Assembly: GCA_964407695.1 (NCBI GenBank)
Contig: CAYOWQ010000009.1
Location: 62,001-126,000, forward strand
Direction of reading: 5' to 3'
Source of the DNA: CAYOWQ01 sp964407695
GTDB lineage: Bacteria > Planctomycetota > Phycisphaerae > Phycisphaerales > SM1A02
Length of the DNA: 64,000 nucleotides
Position numbers and translations under genes: made by a program. Below the pieces are notes generated by a model, which had not been told where the DNA came from, did no database searches, and saw nothing but the letters and a program-made list of their open reading frames with translations. Of the stretch, positions 24,887 to 33,164 are shown piece by piece. Each line of letters starts with the position of its first letter. Positions within the stretch are counted from its first letter, which is position 1.

Positions 24887-25789
24887 ATGACCACGCCTCG
24901 GTCGAGCCCGGAGCCGCTCAGTCCTTTGATTCAATCGAACGGCGCACCGAATGCCGGCAGTGTCGACTCCGTGCAACGCCCGGTCACAGTCCGCACGCTT
25001 GGGCGATGGCGACAGCAGGGAGTGAAGTTTCCATGCCTCACCTGCTATGACGCCACAACCGCGCGCTGGCTGCAGCAGGCGGGAATACCGGTTCTGCTTG
25101 CCGGAGACTCTGCCGCGGAGGTCATTCTTGGGTTTCCGTCAACCATTCACGCGCCAATGGATTTTCTGGTGACAATTACGGCCGCCGTCAAACGAGGCGC
25201 ACCGAATTGCCTCGTCATGGCGGACATGCCGTTCATGTCGTACCAGGCAGATCCGGGAGAAGCGATGAAGAATGCAGGCCGATTCATGACAGAGGGCATG
25301 GCTGATGCCGTGAAGATTGAAGCTGATCGCTCATTGGCGCCGCTGGTCGATCGAATGTCTCGAGCGGGTATTCCCGTGGTGGCTCACGTAGGATTTCGGC
25401 CTCAGCAGGTGCGGTTGCACGGGGCGGTGATTGCGGGAAAGTCGGCGGCCGAAGCTCGCGAAGTGATTGCCGATGCGGTGGCTCTGGAAGCCGCGGGCGC
25501 GGCGGCGATCCTGCTTGAGGCGTCGCCGTCGGAGGTTGCAGAACGGCTCGTGGAGAAAACAGGTGTTCCGGTGATCGGCTGTGGGGCCGGACCAGCGTGT
25601 CATGGCCAAATCGTGGTGTTGCAGGATGTTCTCGGACTGTCAGCTCGCCAACCGGCATTCGCGCAGCCCGTTGTCAATCTAGGCGAAGCGTTGGTGCAGG
25701 CGGTTGCCAAATGGGCGGGTGATGTTCGCTCAGGCAGGATGGCCGACCACCCCTATGCCATGAATCCTGGTGAGGCGGAACGGTTCTGA
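24887..25789 (+). CDS. panB: 3-methyl-2-oxobutanoate hydroxymethyltransferase
   Basis: First committed enzyme of pantothenate synthesis: it adds a hydroxymethyl group from methylene-THF to ketoisovalerate. Family motifs are CLTCYDATTARW, LAGDSAAEVILGF, MADMPFMSYQ, and GIPVVAHVGFRPQQ (His position of the family's HxG region). The Mg-binding Asp in GDS and the catalytic Glu in LLEASP are in place. The 300-residue protein has about 30 extra N-terminal residues (Pro/Ser-rich), so a later start is possible. panC and panD are not nearby. Confidence 0.93.
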   Translation: MTTPRSSPEPLSPLIQSNGAPNAGSVDSVQRPVTVRTLGRWRQQGVKFPCLTCYDATTARWLQQAGIPVLLAGDSAAEVILGFPSTIHAPMDFLVTITAAVKRGAPNCLVMADMPFMSYQADPGEAMKNAGRFMTEGMADAVKIEADRSLAPLVDRMSRAGIPVVAHVGFRPQQVRLHGAVIAGKSAAEAREVIADAVALEAAGAAAILLEASPSEVAERLVEKTGVPVIGCGAGPACHGQIVVLQDVLGLSARQPAFAQPVVNLGEALVQAVAKWAGDVRSGRMADHPYAMNPGEAERF

Positions 25790-25879
25790 TGCGTCCATTG
25801 CTCGATCAGAGCCGAAGAGGTTGAAGGTTCTGAGCTCGGTTTCCGAATTATCTGGAGTCGATTGTCGCGACACATCGCC

Positions 25880-27364
25880 ATGAATTCAATCAAGCATTAT
25901 GGACCTGGTCTGACGGTACTCGCCGCTTCCGTGCTGGTGATGATCGGAGGTCCGGCAGCCGTGCGGCAGGTGGAGTATTCGCGAACAGAAGCCCAGATCC
26001 TGCAAGCGGGGAATCGGCTCAAAGGCACCGGGATTCTGGAGGAGCTGAACCAGGCCACGCGCGATATCGCCCTCATGGTGGAGCCCTCGGTGGTGCATAT
26101 CTCCGCCGAGTCTCGGGGCACGAACAGCCGTGGCCAGATGGGCATCTTCTATGGGTCCACCGGTTCCGGATGGATCTACGATGGTGACGGTCACATTGTG
26201 ACCAATGCCCACGTGATCGATTCGGCGTCGCGGGTCTCGGTGCAGCTTCACACCGGTGAATTGCGAAAGGCCGAGATCGTGGGAATGGACATTCGAACAG
26301 ATATCGCTGTGCTGAAGATCGATCCGGGCTTGCTGCATCCGGCGACGCGCAGCGATGGCGCGGTGCAGCAGGGAGACATGGTCTTCGCCTTTGGGTCTCC
26401 TTATGACTTCCGATTCTCGATGTCCAGCGGATTGGTTTCGGGACTCGGCCGCTCGGCAGGTATTGACGAGATTACGTACCAGAATTTCATTCAGGTTGAT
26501 GCCGCCATCAACCCCGGGAATTCCGGGGGTCCACTTACCGATATTCACGGCGAGGTCATCGGCATGAGCACGGCGATCGCGACGGGGCGAGGTGTGATTG
26601 TCGGCCCTGATGGCCAGTCGGCCGGAGTCGGGCTGGCCATTCCGGTTGCAATGATCGAATCGATCGTGCAGCAGTTGATCCGGACGGGTGAGGTGACGAG
26701 AGGCTACCTTGGAGTTCGACTGGCCGACCTTGACCAGGTGGCAGGAGGGGTTCGTGCCCGTGAGCGCGGATTCGCCGGAATGGGAGTCGGCGTGTATTCC
26801 GTCGAGCCCGACGGCCCGGCCGCTGACTCGGGACTGCAGGCCGGTGACGTTGTCATCGCGATTGACGGGGAAAATGTGCAACAGGCTTCGCAACTGATGT
26901 CGCTCATTGCGGGCCACGCCCCGGGTGATCTGATCACGCTCACGATCTGGCGTCGCGATGACCTGGTTGGCGAAGCCAAGAACCTGGAGATCACCGTTTC
27001 CTTGGGAACACTTCACCCCGAGACCAACGCCAGCGAAGCGGCGGCGATTCTCCAGATGATGGGCCTGTCCGACCTGGTGACGTCGACACGGACCCTGGCC
27101 AACGAGATCAAGGTGCCTTATCAGCGGGGCGTGATGATTCGAAGCGTTCCGTCGGATTCACCCTTGGCAGGCAAGGTCGCGGCCGGAAGCATCATCACCG
27201 AGTTGATGAACCAGTCCGTGGGAACGGTGGATGAGTTTTACACCCGACTCAACCGCGTGGTTCTTCCTTATCGCCGGTATCACTCCAACGAATCCATCAC
27301 GATGACGGTCGTCGATTCTCAGGGCCAATCACAGGTCATCGAGATTCCGCTGAGGTCGGAGTAG
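25880..27364 (+). CDS. HtrA/Deg-family serine protease with PDZ domain
   Basis: A 494-residue exported trypsin-fold protease for envelope quality control. The N-terminal hydrophobic segment (about residues 9-27) is a signal anchor. The catalytic triad is His in VTNAHVIDS, Asp in RTDIAVLKID and Ser in NPGNSGGPL. A PDZ domain at about residues 275-380 contains RGYLGVRL and GLQAGDVVIAIDG, and a second PDZ-like region ends the protein (SVPSDSPLAGKVAAGSIITE). ATG at 25880 is preferred over TTG at 25862. The 3' end overlaps the convergent dus gene by 29 bp. Confidence 0.92.
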   Translation: MNSIKHYGPGLTVLAASVLVMIGGPAAVRQVEYSRTEAQILQAGNRLKGTGILEELNQATRDIALMVEPSVVHISAESRGTNSRGQMGIFYGSTGSGWIYDGDGHIVTNAHVIDSASRVSVQLHTGELRKAEIVGMDIRTDIAVLKIDPGLLHPATRSDGAVQQGDMVFAFGSPYDFRFSMSSGLVSGLGRSAGIDEITYQNFIQVDAAINPGNSGGPLTDIHGEVIGMSTAIATGRGVIVGPDGQSAGVGLAIPVAMIESIVQQLIRTGEVTRGYLGVRLADLDQVAGGVRARERGFAGMGVGVYSVEPDGPAADSGLQAGDVVIAIDGENVQQASQLMSLIAGHAPGDLITLTIWRRDDLVGEAKNLEITVSLGTLHPETNASEAAAILQMMGLSDLVTSTRTLANEIKVPYQRGVMIRSVPSDSPLAGKVAAGSIITELMNQSVGTVDEFYTRLNRVVLPYRRYHSNESITMTVVDSQGQSQVIEIPLRSE

Positions 27365-28508
27365 CAGCAACGCAGCCGCCAGTTGCAGTTGATGGGCCAT
27401 ACCACCGGTGGATGACGTCGTGCCATTGCGCGAGCGATTCGCAGCGGATGAATTCCGCACGGACATCTTCGGGTTGCGGATGATGGGCGGCGAACTTGAT
27501 GCCGAATTTTCGCATCTGTCGCCCGGCCCGCTGCTCGCCATGAAGCCTGACCGCGAGCGTGAAGTGATCAAGAAGTACCTGTCGCTGCTCGTGAATGGTC
27601 GGCGATGACGGCTCGCGGCCGGACATGAGTTCGCGAGCCTGACGAAAGATCCACGGGTTGCCAATGCATCCTCGGGCCACGCTGACGGCATGAACGCCGC
27701 AGAGTTCGAGCATGGCGAAGATATCGTCAACGCCCCAGATATCGCCGGATCCGAAGATCAGCCGATCCGGATATCGGCGAGTCAGGTCGGTGAGAAACTC
27801 CCACCGGCCGGGTCCCTTGTATCGTTGTTCCACGGTTCGGCAATGCACGGTGGCCCACGCATAGCCGACCTCGTACGCAGCGGTGAAGATTCGCTCGAAT
27901 GCCGCAGCCATCTGTGGCGTGTCGTCGTACGCGCGGCGCAGCTTGACCGTGCAAGGAACATGTCGAGGCACCGCCTCGCGGACAGATCGGAGGACGGCGA
28001 TGGCCTCATCAGGAAACGCAAGGAAGTGGCCGCCGCGATTTGACCGCCGGATTTTCTTGACCGGACATGCCAGATTGACGTCGATGACGTCGTAGCCCAT
28101 GTTGACGAGGATCATTGAACCTCGCGCCATCTCCTCGGGAAGTGTGCCCATGATCTGCCCGGCGATGGGATGATCGTCCAGCCCGGCCACGATGTTGTCC
28201 TCAACCTCTCCGAGGCCGCATTCCGAGGCAAGCAGGTCCGGATCCTCCTTCCTCCGGCCCTTGCCGCCGTTGATCAAGGTTCGGTCGAGGAGCGCCTCGG
28301 TAATGCAGAATGGTGCGCCGTGGCCACGGGCGATCAGGCGCATCGGACCATCGGAATAGCCTGCAAGTCCGGCTTGAAAGAATGGGGCATCGAATCCGGG
28401 CACGGCCGCGGAGATACGCGGATCGACTCGAATCGACCGGGCGATCTCCGTGATCGGCCGCGGGGTGAGTTTGGGAGGCACATCGCTTGGAGCCAACTCA
28501 ACGGACAT
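27336..28508 (-). CDS. tRNA-dihydrouridine synthase family protein
   Basis: An FMN enzyme that reduces uridine to dihydrouridine in tRNA D-loops. The N-terminus AGLAGYSDGPMRLIAR corresponds to the FMN-binding start (APMxGxTD in most Dus). The catalytic Cys is in DVNLACPVKKIRRS, and FGSGDIWGVDD plus VSVARGCIGNPWIF complete the barrel. It has 390 residues from ATG at 28508, longer than DusB by about 60 because of N- and C-terminal extensions. Which uridine is modified is not clear. It overlaps the htrA-like gene by 29 bp, tail to tail. Confidence 0.9.
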   Translation of the reverse strand: MSVELAPSDVPPKLTPRPITEIARSIRVDPRISAAVPGFDAPFFQAGLAGYSDGPMRLIARGHGAPFCITEALLDRTLINGGKGRRKEDPDLLASECGLGEVEDNIVAGLDDHPIAGQIMGTLPEEMARGSMILVNMGYDVIDVNLACPVKKIRRSNRGGHFLAFPDEAIAVLRSVREAVPRHVPCTVKLRRAYDDTPQMAAAFERIFTAAYEVGYAWATVHCRTVEQRYKGPGRWEFLTDLTRRYPDRLIFGSGDIWGVDDIFAMLELCGVHAVSVARGCIGNPWIFRQARELMSGREPSSPTIHEQRQVLLDHFTLAVRLHGEQRAGRQMRKFGIKFAAHHPQPEDVRAEFIRCESLAQWHDVIHRWYGPSTATGGCVAATPTSAESR

Positions 28509-28655
28509 CGTGGATGGTAGGCGTGGGCGTCGATCGACCTGAGGGATGCCGTGTCGAGAGCCGTCGATTGAACATTTGGCCACATCCGGGATTGGACTGA
28601 CCGTGCCCCGGGACCTCTGCCTTTACGGTCATGCATCGATTGGTATGCTGTCGAC

Positions 28656-29102
28656 GTGAAACGACTGGCCGGCCTTGCAATTGCTTCGATCGTCGTCGGT
28701 GCGGCCTCATGCTCTTCGGTTCGATATGACCCGGAGCGGGCGACAAGAATGTATCCGTCGGACCTGCACACGACGGAGGGAATCCTCGATATTCAGGTCT
28801 TTCGGGACGGCGAATCCATCGAGATGACCAATTCGACCACTCGCACGTTCAGCGACGCTTCAATCTGGATCAACCAGCGCTATGTTCGGGATCACGTCTC
28901 GATCGACCCCGGTCAGACGGTGCGACTGGCGCTCGACGACTTTCGAGACGTTCGCGGCGAGGGCTTGAACCCTGGCGGATTGTTTCGAAAATTCGATCCG
29001 ACTCCCATTCGGCTCACCGAGCTTCAAACCGGTGAGACCGAGCCACTCGTCGGTTTGATTACCATTCGCAAAGAGCCGGCGGCCAAGAACACCCCGCGCT
29101 GA
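28656..29102 (+). CDS. Small exported lipoprotein-like protein of unknown function
   Basis: A 148-residue protein starting with GTG at 28656. The signal sequence LAGLAIASIVVGAASC ends in a plausible, though not consensus, lipobox with Cys at about residue 19. The mature part contains DIQVFRDGESIEMTNSTTRTFSDASIWINQRYV, broken here only for description: a run of beta-strand-like segments with a polar pattern, suggesting an Ig-like or beta-sandwich domain. I do not recognise a family. It ends 12 bp from the convergent thyX. Confidence 0.65.
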   Translation: MKRLAGLAIASIVVGAASCSSVRYDPERATRMYPSDLHTTEGILDIQVFRDGESIEMTNSTTRTFSDASIWINQRYVRDHVSIDPGQTVRLALDDFRDVRGEGLNPGGLFRKFDPTPIRLTELQTGETEPLVGLITIRKEPAAKNTPR

Positions 29103-29114
29103 CGACGCCGAAGG

Positions 29115-30032
29115 TCAGAGTCCGAGACGAGCTTTTTTGGCGTCCCATTCGGCGATCTCACGCTTGTTTTCCGTTGCCAGGGGGGCTTTGCTGCGGATGG
29201 CTTCGATCTCGAGCGCGGTCAACTGCATGGCGTTCAGTCGGTAGTCTTCAAAGGCCTCGCAGGTGATGGGCACAATCGGTTTGATCAGGCCGTACATCGC
29301 CACGGCGAAATCCCGGATCTCCAGTTGCGCGTGCGCATCCATTCGAAGGGAGAGGAAGTGGAGCAGGTTGTGCAGGTCGCACTTCCAGTACCACTCGGTA
29401 TACACGCTCTGAGGCAATCCGATTCGCGTGAGCTCTCGGGTGACGCCTTTGTCAAGCAGCGATTCGTACTCAGCGTAATGCGCTTCGGTGCGATCGAGAA
29501 ACTCAAGAAACTCCTGAGCGGTAGCGATATCGACCGGGGCTTCACCTCCCTGGCGATTGGTGCTCGATTGCCTGCGAACGTTCTCGATTGAAGGCTTATA
29601 GAAGCGGTCGGGCACCACGCTGTATCGCGCAGAGTACTCGTTGACATTGGCGGTGCGGTGCCGAATCCATTGTCGCGCGACGAAAATCGGCATGGCGACA
29701 TGGAACTTGAACTCAACCATCTCAAACGGCGTCGTGTGACGGTGACGCAGGAGGTATCGAACCAGCCCGCGGTCTTCGCTGACCTTCTTGGTTCCCTGTC
29801 CGTATGAAACCCGAGCGGCTTGAACGATGGCGAAATCGGCGGTCTGGCCTTCGGGAACCAGTCGCGGCATCACATCGACCAGCGCGACAAACCCGTGCTG
29901 GTGGACCCGTTGCTCGATTCGTGGGCGACCCTGCATGACGTCGACAAGCGCCGGCGCCGAGGTCTCCGCCGGGTCGCCGGAGCTAGAGGCGTCCATGGTG
30001 ATCACAGAAGGCGAGGTTGATGCGACGGTCAT
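29115..30032 (-). CDS. thyX: FAD-dependent thymidylate synthase
   Basis: ThyX makes dTMP from dUMP using FAD, NADPH and methylene-THF, replacing ThyA. The ThyX signature RHRX7S is intact in RHRTANVNEYSARYS, and the C-terminal catalytic region includes EWYWKCDLHNLLHFLSLR. At 305 residues it is longer than the roughly 220-residue minimal form, with an N-terminal extension of about 50 residues rich in Ser and Ala. ATG at 30032 is followed by a second Met at residue 13, which could be the true start. No folate genes are adjacent. Confidence 0.95.
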   Translation of the reverse strand: MTVASTSPSVITMDASSSGDPAETSAPALVDVMQGRPRIEQRVHQHGFVALVDVMPRLVPEGQTADFAIVQAARVSYGQGTKKVSEDRGLVRYLLRHRHTTPFEMVEFKFHVAMPIFVARQWIRHRTANVNEYSARYSVVPDRFYKPSIENVRRQSSTNRQGGEAPVDIATAQEFLEFLDRTEAHYAEYESLLDKGVTRELTRIGLPQSVYTEWYWKCDLHNLLHFLSLRMDAHAQLEIRDFAVAMYGLIKPIVPITCEAFEDYRLNAMQLTALEIEAIRSKAPLATENKREIAEWDAKKARLGL

Positions 30033-30146
30033 GGTTGACCCTATGATCAGAATGCACGGGAGTCCAAAGCCCCGCCGTCAGTTTCTGCACCTTGAATCCG
30101 ACAGGTCTTGACATCTTCAGACAGGTAATCCACCGTTCATTGTCGA

Positions 30147-30638
30147 TCATGAATTCACAATGGCTGCCGCGATCGTTCCAATCAGGCATGTGCCATACGT
30201 CAGTAGGGTGAGCGACCCGATCACGATGGCGACGATGGCATGGGTTTGGCCGCGGCGGGAGTTATCCTCACGGTACGCTTTGATTCCCATGATTCCGAGA
30301 ACGATTGCAGGGATGGAGAGCACGAGACCGATCCCGGGGATGATCGAAAAAACGCCGAGGTAGTAGCCGACCAGGGCTTTCGGATTCCGCGATGGAATCA
30401 TGGAGAAGCCGTTACCGGCGTTTGTCCCCGTATTCAACGACGGTCCCGCGGACCAAACGAGTGTGGCGATCAGGGGGTGGCGCTCGGCAGGAAGGGGAGG
30501 GGCTCCATTGGCGGACAGAATTGTCGCTCCCGGCGGCACGCGGCCTTCCTGGGCCCATTGAACAAGTTGACTGGACGTGGCCGGGCCGAAAGTCTGGCCG
30601 TCCGCAAGCCGCACCGAGAAGATGGGAAGCTCGCTCAC
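30147..30638 (-). CDS. GYF_2/DUF4190-type membrane protein
   Basis: A 163-residue protein with GTG start at 30638. The N-terminal half has the GYF_2 pattern FGPATSSQLVQWAQEGRVPPG, a small putative peptide-binding domain. The C-terminal half has two hydrophobic hairpin segments with GYYLGVFSIIPGIGLVLSIP and HAIVAIVIGSLTLLTYG, as in DUF4190 proteins. Such fusions are common in planctomycetes and are without known function. It lies 114 bp upstream of thyX on the same strand. Confidence 0.75.
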   Translation of the reverse strand: MSELPIFSVRLADGQTFGPATSSQLVQWAQEGRVPPGATILSANGAPPLPAERHPLIATLVWSAGPSLNTGTNAGNGFSMIPSRNPKALVGYYLGVFSIIPGIGLVLSIPAIVLGIMGIKAYREDNSRRGQTHAIVAIVIGSLTLLTYGTCLIGTIAAAIVNS

Positions 30639-30675
30639 GAGTGCAGGATACCAGACCTTTCAGTGCGACCGCCGC

Positions 30676-31182
30676 CTATTCCTTGGTGCGATTGACTCTG
30701 TCGGCCGCCTTTTGAAGCCAGCGATTCACCGTATCCAGCGTCCCATGGTAGTAGGAACGGCCCTCAGCCCCGATTCGGGGGGGCCCTCCAACGGCGTCAA
30801 ATTGGACCGAGACGATTTCTCGAGCCCCCTCGATCGCGCGGCCGGGATCAATGGATTCCGAAAGGCCTGCTTCATCGGGATTAGTCGGCCACTCCATGGG
30901 CGGCGTGGTCAGTATCGTGGAATCAAGTTGCGCGGAGAAGGGCTGTTGAAGCAGTTCATCCCAGCCCGGCGGAAAGCTGCCATCGTGCGCATCGGCATAA
31001 CAAAGGCTCCACCAGGCGACGAGGCGAATGTCCTTGTCCGTGTGATCGGCATCCTTCCGGGCACCAGCGACAACCCACCATCCGAAAACGGCGGTCGCGG
31101 TCATCGCGGTGACGAACGATCCAAGGATGATCCAGAAGTAGAGACGCGTATTCGGGGACGGGACCCCATCCGGTGGATTCAT
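30676..31182 (-). CDS. Membrane-anchored protein of unknown function
   Basis: A 168-residue protein with one N-terminal transmembrane helix (about residues 15-40, WIILGSFVTAMTATAVFGWW) and a soluble domain containing CYADAHDGSFPPGWDELL. That phrase resembles the region after the anchor in planctomycete pseudopilin-like proteins (small residues, then SFPxxWxxL), but there is no prepilin cleavage motif. No firm family. It is 37 bp upstream of the GYF gene and 43 bp downstream of the ABC ATPase, all on the minus strand, which suggests one transcript. Confidence 0.6.
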   Translation of the reverse strand: MNPPDGVPSPNTRLYFWIILGSFVTAMTATAVFGWWVVAGARKDADHTDKDIRLVAWWSLCYADAHDGSFPPGWDELLQQPFSAQLDSTILTTPPMEWPTNPDEAGLSESIDPGRAIEGAREIVSVQFDAVGGPPRIGAEGRSYYHGTLDTVNRWLQKAADRVNRTKE

Positions 31183-31225
31183 ACGGACACCATAGCCTTC
31201 ACGCGCGATCCTGGGATTGATGCTC

Positions 31226-32152
31226 CTACTGGCGCATCCCCGCGTACGTCAATCGCACCTTCTCCCGCCTTGGATCTGTCTCGGGCACCGCCGAGAGGAG
31301 CGCCTTCGTGTATGGATGCTGTGGCGACCTGATGATCTCATCGCGGGTACCTTCCTCAACAATCTTGCCGTTGAACATGACCGCGATGCGATTGCAGACA
31401 TGGTGGATCACCGCCATGTCGTGGCTGATGAAGAGATAGGAAAGACCGAATTCATCCTGCAAGTCAGCGAGTAGATTCAGGATCTGCGACTGAATGGACA
31501 CATCCAGCGCCGATGTAGGCTCATCGCAGATGATGAGTTTCGGTTCAAGCGCCAGGGCTCGCGCGATGCCGATACGCTGCCGTTGACCGCCGGAGAACTC
31601 GTGAGGGTAGCGATCCGCTGCGCTCTTCCAGAGACCACACCGCTCCAAGAGTGATTCCACCCGATGGCGAAGTTCATCGCCGCGCACGAGCCCATGCACT
31701 TCGAGCGGTTCGCCGACGAGTCGCCCGACCCGCATACGCGGATTCAGCGAGCCGCCCGGGTCCTGGAAGATGATCTGCATCTCGCGGCGAAGACGTCTCA
31801 TCTCCGCTGCCGGTTGCTCGAAAACGGACTGGCCCTTGTAAATCACTTCGCCTGATGTGTGTGGAATCAGCCTCAGGACAGTGCGGCCGACAGTCGTCTT
31901 TCCGCAGCCGGATTCACCGACCAGCCCGAGTGTTTCGCCTTCGCCGAGAGTGAAAGACACATCATCGACGGCCTTCACATAGCCACGGATTCGCTGCAGC
32001 AATCCCTTGCGGACTGGAAACCAGGTTTTCAGGTGCCGAACATCGAGGATTGGGGGAGCGGCCCTCCTGGCAGCGACGGATTCATCAGCCCGAGGATTGC
32101 CCGGACGGGTCGCAAAAGGCACGGGGTTTTGACCTTTTGGTCCAGTGTTCAT
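31226..32152 (-). CDS. ABC transporter ATP-binding protein, oligopeptide/dipeptide type (OppF/DppF-like)
   Basis: A 308-residue ATPase. Walker A GESGCGKTTVGR, Q-loop IIFQDPGGSLNPRM, signature FSGGQRQRIGIARA and Walker B LIICDEPTSALDVS are present, and the C-terminal HPYTKALLSAVP is the oligopeptide-transporter-specific extension. It should power uptake of peptides or nickel together with OppD-type ATPase, permeases and a binding protein. None of those partners is in the window, so this is either an isolated ATPase or the displaced member of a transporter. The start is ATG at 32152. Confidence 0.9.
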   Translation of the reverse strand: MNTGPKGQNPVPFATRPGNPRADESVAARRAAPPILDVRHLKTWFPVRKGLLQRIRGYVKAVDDVSFTLGEGETLGLVGESGCGKTTVGRTVLRLIPHTSGEVIYKGQSVFEQPAAEMRRLRREMQIIFQDPGGSLNPRMRVGRLVGEPLEVHGLVRGDELRHRVESLLERCGLWKSAADRYPHEFSGGQRQRIGIARALALEPKLIICDEPTSALDVSIQSQILNLLADLQDEFGLSYLFISHDMAVIHHVCNRIAVMFNGKIVEEGTRDEIIRSPQHPYTKALLSAVPETDPRREKVRLTYAGMRQ

Positions 32153-32531
32153 GTGTCGTCGATTCTACAAGATTTGCATTGGGAGCCAGGATGACCGCAG
32201 TTCGATGCAAATTCCGGGAAATCGGGTGTTTTTGCCTATGGAATTCGGAAAGGGAGACGGTAGGGTGAACAGATGTTCGGCGGCCGCGGTGGTGTGGCCG
32301 ATCCAGGCAGGTGCCCAAGCGGTTGTCCGCGAGGGCGACATATTGGAATGGGATGGTTCGCTGACGTCGGCTGAATTCTCAGCGGTGATGCTCCTCGTGG
32401 TGGCCGCCGCCAGCAACCGGATGCCGTTCCGAGTTCGGCAATTGACTTGCCGCGATTTATTCTTTTTCTCAACGAGTGGCAACGGATTCCGCGCTGACGA
32501 TTGACAATCGTCGACACGAAAACCGTCAGCG
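32153..32531. other. 379-bp non-coding region between the ABC ATPase and the response regulator
   Basis: No coding frame here has convincing composition or a ribosome binding site. The part near the ABC gene probably holds its promoter. The stretch 32455-32475 is T-rich on the plus strand. The right end holds a nested inverted repeat adjoining the response regulator stop codon. Confidence 0.5.
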
Positions 32532-32532
32532 C
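32491..32532. repeat. Nested inverted repeat at the response-regulator stop codon
   Basis: GCGCTGACG (32491-32499) pairs perfectly with CGTCAGCGC (32524-32532). Overlapping it, GACGATT (32496-32502) pairs with AATCGTC (32506-32512), so two alternative stems compete. The outer arm reaches the TAG of the regulator gene. No T-run follows on the minus strand, so this is not a standard intrinsic terminator. Confidence 0.6.
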
Positions 32533-33164
32533 TAGATGCTGTAGTCCTCATGGGGAGCCCAGAGGCCTGAGAGCAGACAGTCCTGCACGAGGCTGCTGAT
32601 CGATTCGGCGTTGGTCTTCTGCAGGATGGCCGTTCGATGATTCTCAACAGTCTTGGTGGACAGGCCAAGGATTCGACCGACTTCCTTTGAGGGCTTTCCC
32701 TGAATGACAAGTCTGAGAATCTCGCGCTGCCGATCGGTCAGTGACGCAAGCCGTTCGCGAGCAGCATTCGACTCGATCCCGTTGCGAATTCGGCGATGGT
32801 CCAGTTCGATCGCTCTGTTCACGGTTGGAATCAGGACCTCTCTCGCGAAAGGCTTGAGTAGAAAGTCAACCGCACCGTGGGTCAGCGCAAAGATCGGAGC
32901 ATTCATATCGGCGTGACCCGACATCATGATGACCGGCATGGGATTGGGTGTCTGGCGAATCTCCTCAAGGAGGTTCAGTCCGTCCATCTCGCGCATGCGC
33001 ACGTCCAGGAGCACACATCCGGGTCGAGCGTGGGGCATTCGATGCAGGAACTCCCGGGCTCCAGAATAGACCTGAACGTCGTGCCCCGCACTTTCGAGTA
33101 CGAAGCCGATGGATGCGCACATCTGCGGATCGTCGTCAACGACGTGAACGTTGGCCTTCATCAT
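32532..33164 (-). CDS. FixJ-family response regulator (receiver plus LuxR-type HTH)
   Basis: A 210-residue transcription regulator. The receiver domain has the acidic pair VVDDD, the phosphoacceptor Asp in VLLDVRMREMDG and the conserved Lys in LLKPF. The C-terminal LuxR/GerE helix-turn-helix is LTDRQREILRLVIQGKPSKEV ending in STKTVENHR. I chose ATG at 33164 (MMKANVHV), which overlaps the histidine kinase gene by 29 bp; starts further upstream add unrelated residues. The pair is organised like FixLJ, although the regulated genes are not evident. The adjacent ABC ATPase is a candidate. Confidence 0.93.
   Translation of the reverse strand: MMKANVHVVDDDPQMCASIGFVLESAGHDVQVYSGAREFLHRMPHARPGCVLLDVRMREMDGLNLLEEIRQTPNPMPVIMMSGHADMNAPIFALTHGAVDFLLKPFAREVLIPTVNRAIELDHRRIRNGIESNAARERLASLTDRQREILRLVIQGKPSKEVGRILGLSTKTVENHRTAILQKTNAESISSLVQDCLLSGLWAPHEDYSI

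Noticed and set aside
27408..27608. Small open frame on the plus strand after the HtrA-like gene
   Set aside because: Fully within the dus coding region on the opposite strand, with no ribosome binding site.
30577..31332. Plus-strand frame across the GYF and membrane-anchor genes
   Set aside because: It crosses two minus-strand genes with better starts, membrane segments and domain patterns.
32145..32710. Possible small genes on either strand between the ABC ATPase and the response regulator
   Set aside because: No ribosome binding site, low-complexity translation and no recognisable domain; treated as non-coding.
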